A stretch of DNA of 64,000 nt from Hyphomonadaceae bacterium (GCA_022844345.1 JALHLU010000011.1:1-64000); one strand, 5' to 3'; positions 1 to 9,141 are shown, counted from the first letter of the stretch. Translations and numbers: made by a program. The notes: generated by a model not told the origin, from the letters alone.

Positions 1-57
1 ATCCACCTGCCGGAGCTTGGCGACGATCTCCTCCGGCTTGTGCCTCTTCCTTGGCAT
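1..57 (-). CDS. IS3-family transposase OrfA, N-terminal fragment
   Basis: Nineteen codons are visible, reading MPRKRHKPEEIVAKLRQVD, the characteristic start of the helix-turn-helix OrfA subunit of many IS3-family transposases (KRHSPEEIVxKLRQ-like). In this family OrfA binds DNA and is fused to the DDE catalytic OrfB by programmed frameshifting. The gene continues off the left edge, so neither its integrity nor the presence of OrfB can be assessed. The start ATG is at base 57. Confidence 0.75.
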   Translation of the reverse strand, partial: MPRKRHKPEEIVAKLRQVD

Positions 58-118
58 TTCAGTCCTCCGTCCTGCAATTAGCTACATCAGGGCGGACCAC
101 TTCAATGGGGGTGGATCA
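1..118 (-). mobile_element. End of an IS3-family insertion sequence (partial)
   Basis: The minus strand of the first 57 bases encodes the start of an IS3-family OrfA. Outside it lies a terminal-repeat-like sequence ending near base 118; read inward on the minus strand it starts TGATCCACCCCCATTGAAG, with the TG expected at an IS3-family end. The rest of the element lies beyond the left edge, so completeness, the partner repeat and any target duplication cannot be judged. The element cuts into the gene remnant that follows. Confidence 0.75.
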
Positions 119-397
119 AAGGTGCGCCTTGCCGATGGCGACCTGCGCGCCGGGGTGGCGATTGTCACGCTGGTTGTCGAACCAGCAGACGCAACCCCGG
201 TTGCCACATCCACGGTCAAGCTGGGCAAGGACCCCGATCTAAGCGGTGTAGCCCCGGGCGCAGGTGAGGCCGGGAGTTCCTACAGCTACGAAACGGCCTT
301 CAAGGTCGAGGGGCAGCCCCTGAACGTGCGCCTGCACCTTGGGGCGTCGGACCAGGGGGAGCTGGAGTTCCTCGAGGCGGCGATTGTTCGCGCCTAG
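116..397 (+). pseudogene. 3' remnant of a gene cut by the IS element
   Basis: An open frame runs without interruption from the IS boundary to a TAG at 395-397 and gives about 93 residues ending ELEFLEAAIVRA. It has no start of its own: the frame reads back into the insertion-sequence end, so the 5' part of the original gene has been removed or displaced. Composition (beta-rich, small residues, no membrane segment) does not let me assign a family; a structural or phage-like protein is possible but unsupported. Codon use resembles the surrounding genome. Confidence 0.5.
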
Positions 398-554
398 GCG
401 GGTGAAGGCGCTATCACAGGCAGTTCCCGGGGCCAGGGCCGCTCCTTCCGGCGGTTAGGCCGCGTTGCGCCGGTGGATGCGTGTGGTAAGAGCCCGGGCG
501 CACAAGACACCGGCTCGGGCCGGTGATTCCGTGCAGGCAAATAGGGGCTCGACC

Positions 555-1199
555 TTGGATCTGGAAGCCGCGCGCACAGCGATGATCGACAGCCAGGTGC
601 GGCCGAACGACGTCACCGACCGGCGGCTGGTGGCCGCCATGACGTCGGTTGCGCGCGAGGCGTTCGTGCCGGCCAGCCGCCGCACGGTGGCCTATGCCGA
701 GCTCCCGATCGAAACGACGCCCGGCCGCTGGCTGATGGCCGCGCGCGATTTCGCCAAGCTGGTCAACGCTGCCACTATCCGTGAGGGGGAGCGGATTCTC
801 GATATCGCCCCCGGAACAGGCTATTCGACGGCTGTTCTGGCGCAGATGGGCAGTGTTGTCGCGCTGGAAGAGGGCGATGCTGCTAAGGCGCTGGGCGAGG
901 GTCTGGCCGCCGCCGACGTGACCGGCGTGGAGATCGTTTCGGGTCCGCTCAAGGCTGGCGCGCCGGGCAAGGGGCCGTTCGATGTGATCATCGTAAACGG
1001 CTCGGTCGAGGTCGTGCCGCAGGCGTGGCTGGACCAGCTGGCTGAGGGCGGCCGCCTGGCGGTCGCAGTGTCTGAAGGCGGGGTGTACCGCGCACGCCTC
1101 TATACCCGCGCCGGAGGCAAGACGGCATGGTTGACGCCGTTCGACGCCGCGCCGCCGATGCTGCCGGGCTTTGAGAAAGCACCGGAATTTCGTCTTTAG
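555..1199 (+). CDS. Protein-L-isoaspartate O-methyltransferase family protein (PCMT-like)
   Basis: A 214-residue SAM-dependent methyltransferase-like protein of the PCMT family, which in its classic form methylates isoaspartyl residues for repair. The SAM-binding motif I is recognisable as LDIAPGTGYSTAVLA, followed by an acidic residue in VALEEG. The first part (ARTAMIDSQVRPNDVTDRRL) matches the start of the alphaproteobacterial paralogue usually found beside tolC. I chose the TTG at 555 because homologues begin there and AGGGG lies about 8 bases upstream; an ATG further upstream at 465 would add 30 unlike residues. A second, more canonical pcm is at 37169. Whether this paralogue repairs isoaspartate is not shown by sequence alone. 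Confidence 0.8.
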   Translation: MDLEAARTAMIDSQVRPNDVTDRRLVAAMTSVAREAFVPASRRTVAYAELPIETTPGRWLMAARDFAKLVNAATIREGERILDIAPGTGYSTAVLAQMGSVVALEEGDAAKALGEGLAAADVTGVEIVSGPLKAGAPGKGPFDVIIVNGSVEVVPQAWLDQLAEGGRLAVAVSEGGVYRARLYTRAGGKTAWLTPFDAAPPMLPGFEKAPEFRL

Positions 1200-1317
1200 G
1201 GCGAATCAACGATTTAGCAGTCAGCCTCGGGCTGCTGGCGCTGGCCTGCAGGCACGCGACTTGCGAGACTGAATCTGCGATGGCGAAGGCGCGGGCATGC
1301 GCCACGAGGAGCCTCTG

Positions 1318-2622
1318 ATGAGATTTTTGGCCGCACTGATCCTGATGGGTTCGGTATCCGCCCCCGCGCTGGCGCAGGCGAGCCAGGAGACGCTGGCCGA
1401 TGCGGTGGCGGCGGCGATAACCAACAATCCGTCGCTGATGGCTGAGCGCAAGTCGCGTGAGGCGGCCAACGAGGTCCTTGTACAGGCCGAGGCCGACATG
1501 GGGCCGCAGATCAACCTGCAAGGCGGGCTCAACAGCCAGTACCAGGAATACGGCCGCACCTATTCGACACCCGCGGGGAATTTCCCTCTGGATGGCTCGA
1601 CCCAGCGCGCGTCGATCGGGCTCGAGGCGCGGCATTCGCTGTGGTCGGGCGGGTCCTTGACGGCGCAGCGCGACCGCGCGCGCGCGGGGGTGGATGAATC
1701 GCAGGCGCGGCTTATCGGGGTCGAGCAGGAACTGGTGCTCACCGTCGTGACGTCGTTCATGGACGTACGCTTTGCCGAGAGCGAACTCGACATCCGCGAG
1801 AGCAATGTTGACGCCCTGCGCGAGCAGGTGCGCGCGGCGCGGGACCGCTTTGAAGTGGGAGAAGTGACGCGCACGGACGTGGCGCAGGCAGAGGCGCGCG
1901 AAGCGGCTGCGCAGGCCGCGCTGGCTGCGGCGCGATCGCGGCTGGCGCGTGATCGCGCGGCATTTGAGCAGGTTGTGGGCCTGCCCGCAGTTCAGCTGGC
2001 GCCGCCGCCGCCAGTGCCGGCTGTGCCCGCAGCGCTGGAGCAGGCGCTGGCGATTGCGCGCGCGGCCAACCCCAACCTCATGGCGGCGCGGGCGCGCGAA
2101 GTGCAGGGCGAGCGGGGCGTCGATGTGGCCAAGGGAAGGCTGGGGCCAAGGCTCGATCTCGTCGGGTCGGCCGGGTTGGTCGAGACTTACCAGGATGACA
2201 CCTTCCGCGACACCAACTTCACTGCCGGAGTGGAGTTCAGCTTTCCGCTGTTCGATTCCGGCCTGCTGCAGTCGCGCACGCGCGGGGCCCAGCTGGACGC
2301 GGACCGGGCGCGCTACGAGCGCCTGGCGATTGAGCGGCAGATCACCGCACAGGTGACCTCGGCGTGGCACCAGGTGGTCGCGGCGGGCGAGGAGATCCGC
2401 GCGTCGATGAGCCAGGTGGCGGCGGCCGAGATTGCGCTGGAAGGCGCAACGCAGGAGCTGGCCGTGGGCGAGCGCATCACGCTGGACGTGCTGGACCAGG
2501 AGCAGGAATTGCTGGAAGCGCGGCTTGGCCTGATCGCTTCGGAGCGGGCGGCCTATGTGGCCGCGCACGAACTTCTTGCGGCGATGGGCGACCTCAAGCC
2601 CGAGCTGGTGGCGGGGCCTTAG
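1318..2622 (+). CDS. tolC: TolC-family outer-membrane efflux/secretion channel
   Basis: A 434-residue exported protein with a clear Sec signal peptide (MRFLAALILMGSVSAPALAQA, about residues 1-20). The mature part shows two similar halves with long Ala/Arg/Glu-rich helices, as in the trimeric TolC beta-barrel/alpha-tunnel channels that work with RND pumps and type I secretion systems. The pattern LEARLGLIASERAAYVAAHELLAAMG near the end is typical of the family's last helix. The start at 1318 gives the signal peptide and has GAGGAG upstream; a start at 1297 would add seven residues. It follows the PCMT-like gene and precedes popZ, the order known in Caulobacter relatives. No dedicated pump genes are adjacent. 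Confidence 0.88.
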   Translation: MRFLAALILMGSVSAPALAQASQETLADAVAAAITNNPSLMAERKSREAANEVLVQAEADMGPQINLQGGLNSQYQEYGRTYSTPAGNFPLDGSTQRASIGLEARHSLWSGGSLTAQRDRARAGVDESQARLIGVEQELVLTVVTSFMDVRFAESELDIRESNVDALREQVRAARDRFEVGEVTRTDVAQAEAREAAAQAALAAARSRLARDRAAFEQVVGLPAVQLAPPPPVPAVPAALEQALAIARAANPNLMAARAREVQGERGVDVAKGRLGPRLDLVGSAGLVETYQDDTFRDTNFTAGVEFSFPLFDSGLLQSRTRGAQLDADRARYERLAIERQITAQVTSAWHQVVAAGEEIRASMSQVAAAEIALEGATQELAVGERITLDVLDQEQELLEARLGLIASERAAYVAAHELLAAMGDLKPELVAGP

Positions 2623-2634
2623 GGCGCGCCGGCG

Positions 2635-2690
2635 TTAACGAATTCGATACCATAGACCTGTCTAGTCCTTAACGAACGAACGCTGGTGAA
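2635..2690 (+). promoter_or_regulatory. popZ upstream region with TTAACG half-sites and a GANTC site
   Basis: The tolC-popZ gap holds two TTAACG hexamers (2635-2640 and 2669-2674) and a GAATC (GANTC class) near 2687. TTAA half-sites bound by CtrA and GANTC methylated by CcrM are used in Caulobacter cell-cycle promoters. The TTAAs are 34 bases apart, not the 7-base spacing of a full CtrA box, so this is suggestive only. Confidence 0.25.
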
Positions 2691-2727
2691 TCGCGCCATA
2701 TGCGGGCCAGCAAGGGATGAGGGCGCC

Positions 2728-3324
2728 ATGTCTGCGGATCAAGCTCAGCGCGAGCCGACGATGGAGGAAATTCTAGCCTCCATCCGCCGCATCATTTCAG
2801 AAGAAGACAAGCCCGCCGACAGCGGCGGCGATGTGCTGGATCTGCAGCCGCCGCCTGCGCCGGCCGCCGAGACGACGACGGCCGCTCCGCCGCGCCAGGG
2901 TGCGACGCCGCCTGCGCCGATCGCGGCTGAGTTCGAAGAGCCGGAAGATTTCTCGCCGCCTGCGCGTGCGCTTGATGATGACCTGATGGTCGTCGAGGAC
3001 GAGCCCGAACCTTACACGCCGCCGCCGGCGCCCGCCGCCGAGCCGGTGCGGGCCGCAGCTCCGCCACAGCCGGCCGCGCCGAAGGCCGAGTGGCGCCCGA
3101 TGGAACAGGAAACGCTGACCAGCGAACCCGTGGCCCACCAGGCCGCCGGCGCGCTGTCGAAGCTGATGGGCTCGATGCTGGTCTCGTCCGGCGCTACGCT
3201 GGATGATGTCGTGCGCGAGCTTCTGAAGCCGATGCTGAAGCAGTGGCTCGACGCCAACCTGCCGCAGATTGTTGAAGCCGAAGTGGCAAAGGAGATCGAC
3301 CGCATCCGTCGCATGGCCCGCTAG
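2728..3324 (+). CDS. popZ: Polar organizing protein PopZ (DUF2497)
   Basis: A 198-residue acidic, proline-rich protein. The N-terminus contains EPTMEEILASIRRIISEED, the conserved client-binding helix of PopZ; a Pro/Ala/Glu-rich disordered linker fills about residues 35-125; the C-terminal 60 residues (ALSKLMGSMLV...LKQWLDANLPQIVEAEV) match the helical oligomerisation region. In Caulobacter PopZ forms a condensate at the cell pole that captures ParB-bound origins and recruits cell-cycle kinases. Neighbours are also as in Caulobacter: tolC upstream, valS downstream. The start at 2728 is preceded by GATGAGGGCGCC; an in-frame ATG was not preferred upstream because homology begins here. A terminator follows. 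Confidence 0.92.
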   Translation: MSADQAQREPTMEEILASIRRIISEEDKPADSGGDVLDLQPPPAPAAETTTAAPPRQGATPPAPIAAEFEEPEDFSPPARALDDDLMVVEDEPEPYTPPPAPAAEPVRAAAPPQPAAPKAEWRPMEQETLTSEPVAHQAAGALSKLMGSMLVSSGATLDDVVRELLKPMLKQWLDANLPQIVEAEVAKEIDRIRRMAR

Positions 3325-3392
3325 GGTCGACGGAACAGGCCGCCCGGGCGGCACGCAACGGACTTCGGACTGACCCAACGAGACGAACACAG

Positions 3393-3416
3393 GGCGCACC
3401 GCAAGGTGCGCCTTTT
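3393..3416 (+). terminator. Rho-independent terminator after popZ
   Basis: A perfect 8-base stem GGCGCACC / GGTGCGCC with loop GCAA is followed by TTTT. It lies 68 bases after the popZ stop and before valS. Confidence 0.85.
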
Positions 3417-3494
3417 GTGTATTGGGCTTGGGGGTTTGGCCGGGGCCGTCCCCAGACCCGTGACAAGGGCGGGATCGCGGGCTAATCGCTGCTC

Positions 3495-6449
3495 ATGATT
3501 GACGATCGTTACGACCATAAAGGCGCTGAGCCGGCCATCTATGACCGCTGGGAAAAGTCGGGGGCTTTTAAGCCCTCGGGCGATGGCGAGCCGTATGCGA
3601 TCGTGATCCCGCCGCCGAACGTCACGGGCGTGCTGCACATGGGGCATGCGCTCAACAACACGCTGCAGGACATCCTGATCCGCTTCCACCGGATGAAGGG
3701 CTATCGCACGCTGTGGCAGCCGGGGACGGACCATGCGGGCATCGCGACGCAGATGGTTGTCGAGCGGCAGCTTGCTCAGGAAGGGAATACGGGGCGCCGC
3801 GAACTGGGCCGCGAGAAGTTCCTCGAGCGCGTGTGGACGTGGAAGGAACAGTCGGGCGGCACGATCCTCAACCAGCTGAAGCGCCTTGGCGCGAGCTGTG
3901 ACTGGAGCCGCGAGCGGTTCACGATGGACGCCGGCCTTTCCGAGGCGGTGACGAAGGTGTTCGTCGACCTGCATCGTGAAGGCCTGATCTATCGCGACAA
4001 GCGGCTGGTGAACTGGGACCCGCAATTCCAGACGGCGATCTCCGACCTCGAAGTCGAGACGCGCGAAGTGAAAGGGCATTTCTGGCACTTCAAATATCCG
4101 CTCGCCGATGGCGCGACGTATCGCCATGTCGAGAAGGACGCCGAGGGCAACGTTACCGTCGACGAGGAGCGCGACTACGTCGTGGTCGCGACGACGCGGC
4201 CGGAGACGATGCTGGGCGATACCGGCGTCGCCGTGCATCCCGATGACGAGCGCTACAAGGCCATCGTCGGCAAGCAGGTGAAGCTGCCCATCGTCGGGCG
4301 TCTGATCCCTATCGTGGCGGATGAGTATGCCGACCCCACCAAGGGCACAGGCGCGGTGAAGATCACGCCGGCGCATGACTTCAACGACTACATGGTGGGC
4401 AAGCGCAACGGCCTGCCGATGATCAACATCTTCACGGACACGGCGCACATCAACGAGAACGCGCCCGAGAAGTATCGCGGCAACGAGCGCTTCGTCGCGC
4501 GCAAGATGATCGTCGCGGACATCGAGGCGGAAGGCTGCCTCGTGAAGATCGAGGACACCGTCATCCAGCAGCCGTTCGGCGACCGCTCGCAGGTCGTAAT
4601 CGAGCCGTATCTGACGGACCAGTGGTATGTCGACGCCGCGACGCTGGCCAAGCCGGCCATCGAGGCGGTGGAGACAGGCAAGACGACATTCGTGCCGGGC
4701 AATTGGGACAAGACGTATTACGAGTGGATGCGGAACATCGAGCCGTGGTGCGTGAGCCGCCAGCTCTGGTGGGGGCATCGGATTCCGGCGTGGTACGGGC
4801 CGGACATCACGACGGCGCCTGATGGCGACGGCGGACACGAAGCCACGCTGGATACGCTCGGCGAACTGTCGCCCAAGCACTTCGTGGCGAAAGCGGCAGA
4901 AGAGGCGCTGGCCCAGGCGAAGGCATTCTATGGCGAGCGGCAAGTGGCCATCGCAGTGGATCGTGATTCAGCGCGCGCGGCGTCGCTGTCCGGTGATCAT
5001 GCGCAGGACGTCTGGCTCTGGCAGGACGAAGACGTCCTCGACACGTGGTTCTCGTCTGCACTGTGGCCGTTCTCGACGATGGGGTGGCCCGGCGAGGCCG
5101 ATCCGGCGCTGAAGGAGTTCTATCCGGGCGCGGTGCTGGTCACGGCGTTCGACATCATCTTCTTCTGGGTCGCGCGCATGATGATGCAGGGGCTGCACTT
5201 CATGGGCGAGGTGCCGTTCAAGGACGTTTATATCCACGCGCTGGTCCGCGACGAGAAGGGCCAGAAGATGTCGAAGTCCAAGGGCAACACCATGGACCCG
5301 CTCGACATCATCGATGGCATCGACCTCGAGTCGCTGGTGAAGAAGCGCACGACGGGGCTGATGAACCCGAAGGATGCCCAGCGGATCGAGAAGGACACGC
5401 GCGGACAGTATCCCGAAGGCATCGCGAGCTATGGCACGGATGCGCTGCGCTTCACGCTGGCGGCGCTGGCGACGCAGGGCCGCGACATCAAGCTGTCGAT
5501 GAAGACGGTGGAGGGGTATCGCAACTTCTCGACCAAGCTGTGGAATGCGGCGCGCTTTGCCGAGATCAATGGCGCGAAGTTCGATGCGGCGTTCGATCCT
5601 GCAACGGCAAAGCACACGCTGAACCGCTGGATCATCTCTGAAGCTGCTAAGGCGGCGGCGGATGTGGAAGCGGGCATCAAGAGCTATCGCTTCAACGAGG
5701 CGGCGGGCGCGGCCTATCGCTTTGTGTGGAACGTGTTCTGCGACTGGTATGTCGAGCTGACCAAGCCGGTGCTGAACGGCGCGGATGAGGCGGCCAAGGC
5801 CGAGACACGCGCTACGACGGCGTGGACGCTGGATGTGATCGTGCACCTGCTGCATCCCTTCATGCCGTTCGTGACGGAAGCGCTGTTCGAGGCGATGAAT
5901 GCGGGTTCGGATCGCGGGCTGCTGATCTCGCGCAAATGGCCGGAGCTGGGCGAAAAGCTGGTAGACAAGGCGGCGATGGCCGAAGTGGACTGGGTGATCC
6001 GCCTGATCACGGCGATCCGTTCGACGCGGTCGGACCTCAACGTGCCGGCGGGCGCCAAGGCGCCGCTGACGCTGGTGGGTGCGAATGGCGAGACTGCAAA
6101 ACGTCTTGAGACCTACAAGACGCTGATCGAGCGCCTGGCGCGGGTCGAGAATGTGCAGCTTGCGGGCGCAGCGCCCAAGGGCGCGGTGCGGATCGTGATC
6201 GACGAGGCGACGGCGTGCCTCGATGTGGCGTCGCTGATCGACCTCAAGGCCGAGATCGTGCGCCTCGAGAAGGAAGTCGCGCGGCTGAAGGGGGAGATCG
6301 ACGGCATCGGCAAGAAGCTGGCGAACGAACAGTTCGTCGCCAAGGCGCCGCCCGAGGTGATCGAGGAACAGCACACGCGGCGAAGCGCGGCTGTGATGGG
6401 TGTCGAGAAGCTGAGCGATGCGCTGGTGCAGCTGAAGGCGGCCGGCTGA
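3495..6449 (+). CDS. valS: Valine--tRNA ligase
   Basis: A 984-residue class I aminoacyl-tRNA synthetase that charges tRNA-Val with valine using ATP in the cytoplasm. The catalytic signature PPPNVTGVLHMGH spans residues 39-51 (HIGH motif HMGH 48-51) and the second signature KMSKS is at 591-595. Between them lies the editing domain (TTRPETMLGDTGVAVHPDD), which clears threonine mischarged on tRNA-Val. DVLDTWFSSALWPFSTMGWP is typical of ValRS. The last 70 residues form the Glu/Lys-rich coiled coil that binds tRNA in bacterial ValRS. Length is close to the usual range. It has its own unit between the popZ terminator and a convergent gene. Confidence 0.97.
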   Translation: MIDDRYDHKGAEPAIYDRWEKSGAFKPSGDGEPYAIVIPPPNVTGVLHMGHALNNTLQDILIRFHRMKGYRTLWQPGTDHAGIATQMVVERQLAQEGNTGRRELGREKFLERVWTWKEQSGGTILNQLKRLGASCDWSRERFTMDAGLSEAVTKVFVDLHREGLIYRDKRLVNWDPQFQTAISDLEVETREVKGHFWHFKYPLADGATYRHVEKDAEGNVTVDEERDYVVVATTRPETMLGDTGVAVHPDDERYKAIVGKQVKLPIVGRLIPIVADEYADPTKGTGAVKITPAHDFNDYMVGKRNGLPMINIFTDTAHINENAPEKYRGNERFVARKMIVADIEAEGCLVKIEDTVIQQPFGDRSQVVIEPYLTDQWYVDAATLAKPAIEAVETGKTTFVPGNWDKTYYEWMRNIEPWCVSRQLWWGHRIPAWYGPDITTAPDGDGGHEATLDTLGELSPKHFVAKAAEEALAQAKAFYGERQVAIAVDRDSARAASLSGDHAQDVWLWQDEDVLDTWFSSALWPFSTMGWPGEADPALKEFYPGAVLVTAFDIIFFWVARMMMQGLHFMGEVPFKDVYIHALVRDEKGQKMSKSKGNTMDPLDIIDGIDLESLVKKRTTGLMNPKDAQRIEKDTRGQYPEGIASYGTDALRFTLAALATQGRDIKLSMKTVEGYRNFSTKLWNAARFAEINGAKFDAAFDPATAKHTLNRWIISEAAKAAADVEAGIKSYRFNEAAGAAYRFVWNVFCDWYVELTKPVLNGADEAAKAETRATTAWTLDVIVHLLHPFMPFVTEALFEAMNAGSDRGLLISRKWPELGEKLVDKAAMAEVDWVIRLITAIRSTRSDLNVPAGAKAPLTLVGANGETAKRLETYKTLIERLARVENVQLAGAAPKGAVRIVIDEATACLDVASLIDLKAEIVRLEKEVARLKGEIDGIGKKLANEQFVAKAPPEVIEEQHTRRSAAVMGVEKLSDALVQLKAAG

Positions 6450-6505
6450 GGGATATCTGCCGCGCCGCCTTTGCCGGGTTAGCGATCATCAACCCTGGCG
6501 CCCGA

Positions 6506-6955
6506 TCAGGCGCGCTGGCACTGCGTCAGCGAACGATTCATGATCCACGTGCCGCCGGGATCCTTCATCTCATAGCGTTGGGTGAGTTCCCCGTTCTGCA
6601 GCTGGGCGCCCATGATGAACTCCAAGCCGGGGAAGCCATTCTGAGCTTGCTCGGGGCCGCGGGCCAGAAAGAAGCCCTCGGCATCGACCTGCCACCGGCC
6701 CTGGCTCTGGAACGGCTCATTGCCGTAGACACCAGGCGTGTAGCCCTGCGCCTGGTAGGTGTTATTGGCGTTTACCTGGATCTGGTAGAAGCGCACGAAT
6801 CCGGACTTCCGGTTCCCGTACTGGTCGAGCTCGGTGTAGGAGAAGTTGCAGCTCCACATGCCGTGAAACTGGCTGTTGCCGCCCTGCGCGATGGCTGGCG
6901 TGGCGGTCAGACCGATCGCGATGGCAGCGGCGGTGATGAGAGCAGTCCGTTTCAT
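6506..6955 (-). CDS. Secreted protein of unknown function
   Basis: A 149-residue protein with a clear signal peptide (MKRTALITAAAIAIGLTATPAIAQ, cleavage after AIA-Q). The mature part is a small Gly/Gln/Tyr-rich, probably beta-sheet domain containing FHGMWSCNFSYTELDQYGN and ending in a Cys (SLTQCQ), so one disulfide between the two cysteines is plausible. I do not recognise the family. CTGGAGGG lies just upstream of the ATG. It is transcribed toward valS (convergent) and away from the lipoprotein gene at 7156. Confidence 0.7.
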   Translation of the reverse strand: MKRTALITAAAIAIGLTATPAIAQGGNSQFHGMWSCNFSYTELDQYGNRKSGFVRFYQIQVNANNTYQAQGYTPGVYGNEPFQSQGRWQVDAEGFFLARGPEQAQNGFPGLEFIMGAQLQNGELTQRYEMKDPGGTWIMNRSLTQCQRA

Positions 6956-7155
6956 TTCGTCCCTCCAGGGTGACCCTTCTGCAAGTTACAGCGCGGGCCG
7001 GCAGGAAAGCGGATCAAGGGAATTTGCAGCGAACTGTTCCGAGATCGCTGGGTTGGGACAAATCCGGTCCTGAGAGTGGCGAATTTCGCCCGTAAATAGA
7101 ATGGTTCTGCCCTGCGGAGCGGTCTAACGTCCGCCTGTTTGCGGAGGAGCGCTTC

Positions 7156-8139
7156 ATGAGGATTCTCATCGCTGGCCTGCTGGCCCTGGCGCTATCCGCA
7201 TGTGCGAACATGGAGAGACCTGTGGCGAAGCCTGAATGGACGCTGCTGATTCATGGCGGGGCGGGGGTGATGCGCCGGGCCGAAATGACGCCTGAAATGG
7301 ACGCGGCCTATCGCGCCGGGCTCAACGATGCGCTGGATGCGGGCACGCGGGTGCTGGCAGGCGGCGGCACGGCGCTGGATGCTGTCGAGGCGTCGGTGCG
7401 GGTGCTCGAGGACAATCCGAATTTCAATGCCGGGCGCGGCGCCGTGCTGACGCGCGAGGGCGTGGCGGAGCTGGATGCGTCGATCATGGATGGCCGCGAT
7501 CGCAACGCAGGCGCGGTGGCGCAGGTGCGCACGGTGAAGAACCCGATCCGCGCGGCGCGTCATGTGATGGAGAAATCCGGGCGCGTGATGTTCGCCGGGC
7601 CGGATGTGGACGAGATGGCCGCGACGGCCGGGCTCGACATCGTGCAGCCGGACTATTTCATCACGCCGCGCCGCAAGCAGCAGCTTGAGCGCACGATGGC
7701 GGGCGAGGTGAACCCGATGGATCGCTACGGCACGGTGGGCGCGGTGGCGATGGATGCACAGGGCAATCTTGCGGCGGCTACGTCAACGGGCGGCATGAAC
7801 GCCAAGCCTCCGGGCCGCGTGGGCGACAGCCCGATCGTTGGCGCGGGAACCTATGCCGACAATGCTTCGTGTGCGGTGTCCGCGACAGGCGATGGCGAGT
7901 ATTTCATCCGCGTGAGCGTGGCGCGGATGATCTGCGCGCGCGTGGCGATGCAGGGCATGCGTGCGGAACAGGCGGCGCAGGTAACGCTGGACGAGGTGAA
8001 GGCGCTCGGCGGAACCGGAGGCGTGATCGTGCTGTCACACGATGGGTCGGTGGCGTTGAGCACGAACACCGAGGGCATGTTCCGAGGGCGTGCGGACGCG
8101 ACGGGCCGGCGTGAGGTCGCGATCTACCTGGACGAATGA
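7156..8139 (+). CDS. Isoaspartyl peptidase/L-asparaginase, predicted lipoprotein (peptidase T2, Ntn hydrolase)
   Basis: A 327-residue precursor of the IaaA/plant-type asparaginase family, which hydrolyses beta-aspartyl dipeptides and asparagine. Residues 30-37 give LLIHGGAG, and the autocleavage site is GTVGAV, making Thr193 the N-terminal nucleophile of the beta subunit after self-cleavage behind Gly192; STGGMNAKPPGRVGDSPIVGAGTYA carries the substrate pocket. Unlike the cytosolic E. coli enzyme it begins with a lipoprotein signal (LALSAC, Cys16), so it should act in the periplasm on a membrane. GGAGGAG precedes the ATG. The aldo/keto reductase gene follows closely. The family is clear; substrate preference is inferred. 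Confidence 0.9.
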   Translation: MRILIAGLLALALSACANMERPVAKPEWTLLIHGGAGVMRRAEMTPEMDAAYRAGLNDALDAGTRVLAGGGTALDAVEASVRVLEDNPNFNAGRGAVLTREGVAELDASIMDGRDRNAGAVAQVRTVKNPIRAARHVMEKSGRVMFAGPDVDEMAATAGLDIVQPDYFITPRRKQQLERTMAGEVNPMDRYGTVGAVAMDAQGNLAAATSTGGMNAKPPGRVGDSPIVGAGTYADNASCAVSATGDGEYFIRVSVARMICARVAMQGMRAEQAAQVTLDEVKALGGTGGVIVLSHDGSVALSTNTEGMFRGRADATGRREVAIYLDE

Positions 8140-8205
8140 GAGGACGCCCCTCTTCCCTTGTTCGGTTCGACGGGCGAAGGTCTCGGCAATAGCGGGAGCA
8201 GCGCC

Positions 8206-9141
8206 ATGCATAAACGCAAGCTTGGAACAACCGGGCTCGAGATCGCGCCGCTGGTGCTGGGCGGCAACGTGTTCGGGTGGACGGCCGACAGGGACGCCTC
8301 TTTTGCCGTGCTGGACGCGTTCATCGACGCGGGTTTCAGCGCGGTCGATACGGCGGACGTCTACTCGCGCTGGGCGCCGGGGCATCAGGGCGGAGAATCC
8401 GAGACAGTCATCGGCGCGTGGATGAAGGCGCGGGGCAATCGCAGCAAGGTGATGCTGATCACCAAGGTTGGCAGCGAGATGCCGGCGGGCAAGGGTTTGA
8501 AGGCGGCTTACATACAACAAGCCTGCGAGGCGTCGCTGAAGCGGCTGCAGACCGACCATATCGATCTTTACTTCTCGCACTTCCCTGACAAGGAAACCCC
8601 CATCGCAGAGACGCTGGAGGCGCACCAGCGGCTGATCTATCAGGGCAAGGTGCGCCTTGTCGGCGCGTCGAACTATGACGCGGCGGGCCTGACAGAGGCG
8701 CTGACGGCGGGCGATGGCAAGACGCATGCGCGCTATTCCGTGCTGCAGCCGCACTACAACCTGCTGGTGCGCGACCAGTATGAGGGCGCGCTAGAAAACA
8801 TGTGCCTCAGCGAGAATCTGGGTGTGATCCCGTACTTCGCGCTGGCGAGCGGATTTCTCACAGGCAAGTATCGCAGCGAGGCTGACCTGAAGAAGTCGGC
8901 GCGCGGCGGCCGCATGAAGGAGCTGATGCAGGGACGGCCCCAGGCTCTGCTGACGGCGATGGATGTGGTGGCGGCGCGGCATGGCGCTACATTGGCGCAG
9001 GTGGCGCTGGCGTGGCTGATGGCGCGGCCCAGCGTGACGGCGCCGATCGTGTCGGCGACCAGTGTGGCGCAGTTCGAGGAGCTTGCGCCTGCGGTAAAGC
9101 TGAAGCTGACGGAAGAAGACATGAGGGACCTGGCGATCTGA
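8206..9141 (+). CDS. Aldo/keto reductase
   Basis: A 311-residue (beta/alpha)8 oxidoreductase that reduces carbonyls with NADPH. The catalytic tetrad is visible: Asp48 and Tyr53 in DTADVY, Lys87 in LITKVGSE and His125 in YFSHFPDKE. The region ASATSV-like near the end (PIVSATSVAQFEELA) fits the NADP-phosphate site of the YajO/Tas-like subgroup. The start at 8206 begins the conserved MHKRKLGTTGLEIAPL; an in-frame ATG-like start upstream would add sixteen unlike residues. It lies 66 bases after the isoaspartyl peptidase gene and 34 before the DUF2855 gene, so the three may be cotranscribed. Substrate unknown. Confidence 0.9.
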   Translation: MHKRKLGTTGLEIAPLVLGGNVFGWTADRDASFAVLDAFIDAGFSAVDTADVYSRWAPGHQGGESETVIGAWMKARGNRSKVMLITKVGSEMPAGKGLKAAYIQQACEASLKRLQTDHIDLYFSHFPDKETPIAETLEAHQRLIYQGKVRLVGASNYDAAGLTEALTAGDGKTHARYSVLQPHYNLLVRDQYEGALENMCLSENLGVIPYFALASGFLTGKYRSEADLKKSARGGRMKELMQGRPQALLTAMDVVAARHGATLAQVALAWLMARPSVTAPIVSATSVAQFEELAPAVKLKLTEEDMRDLAI

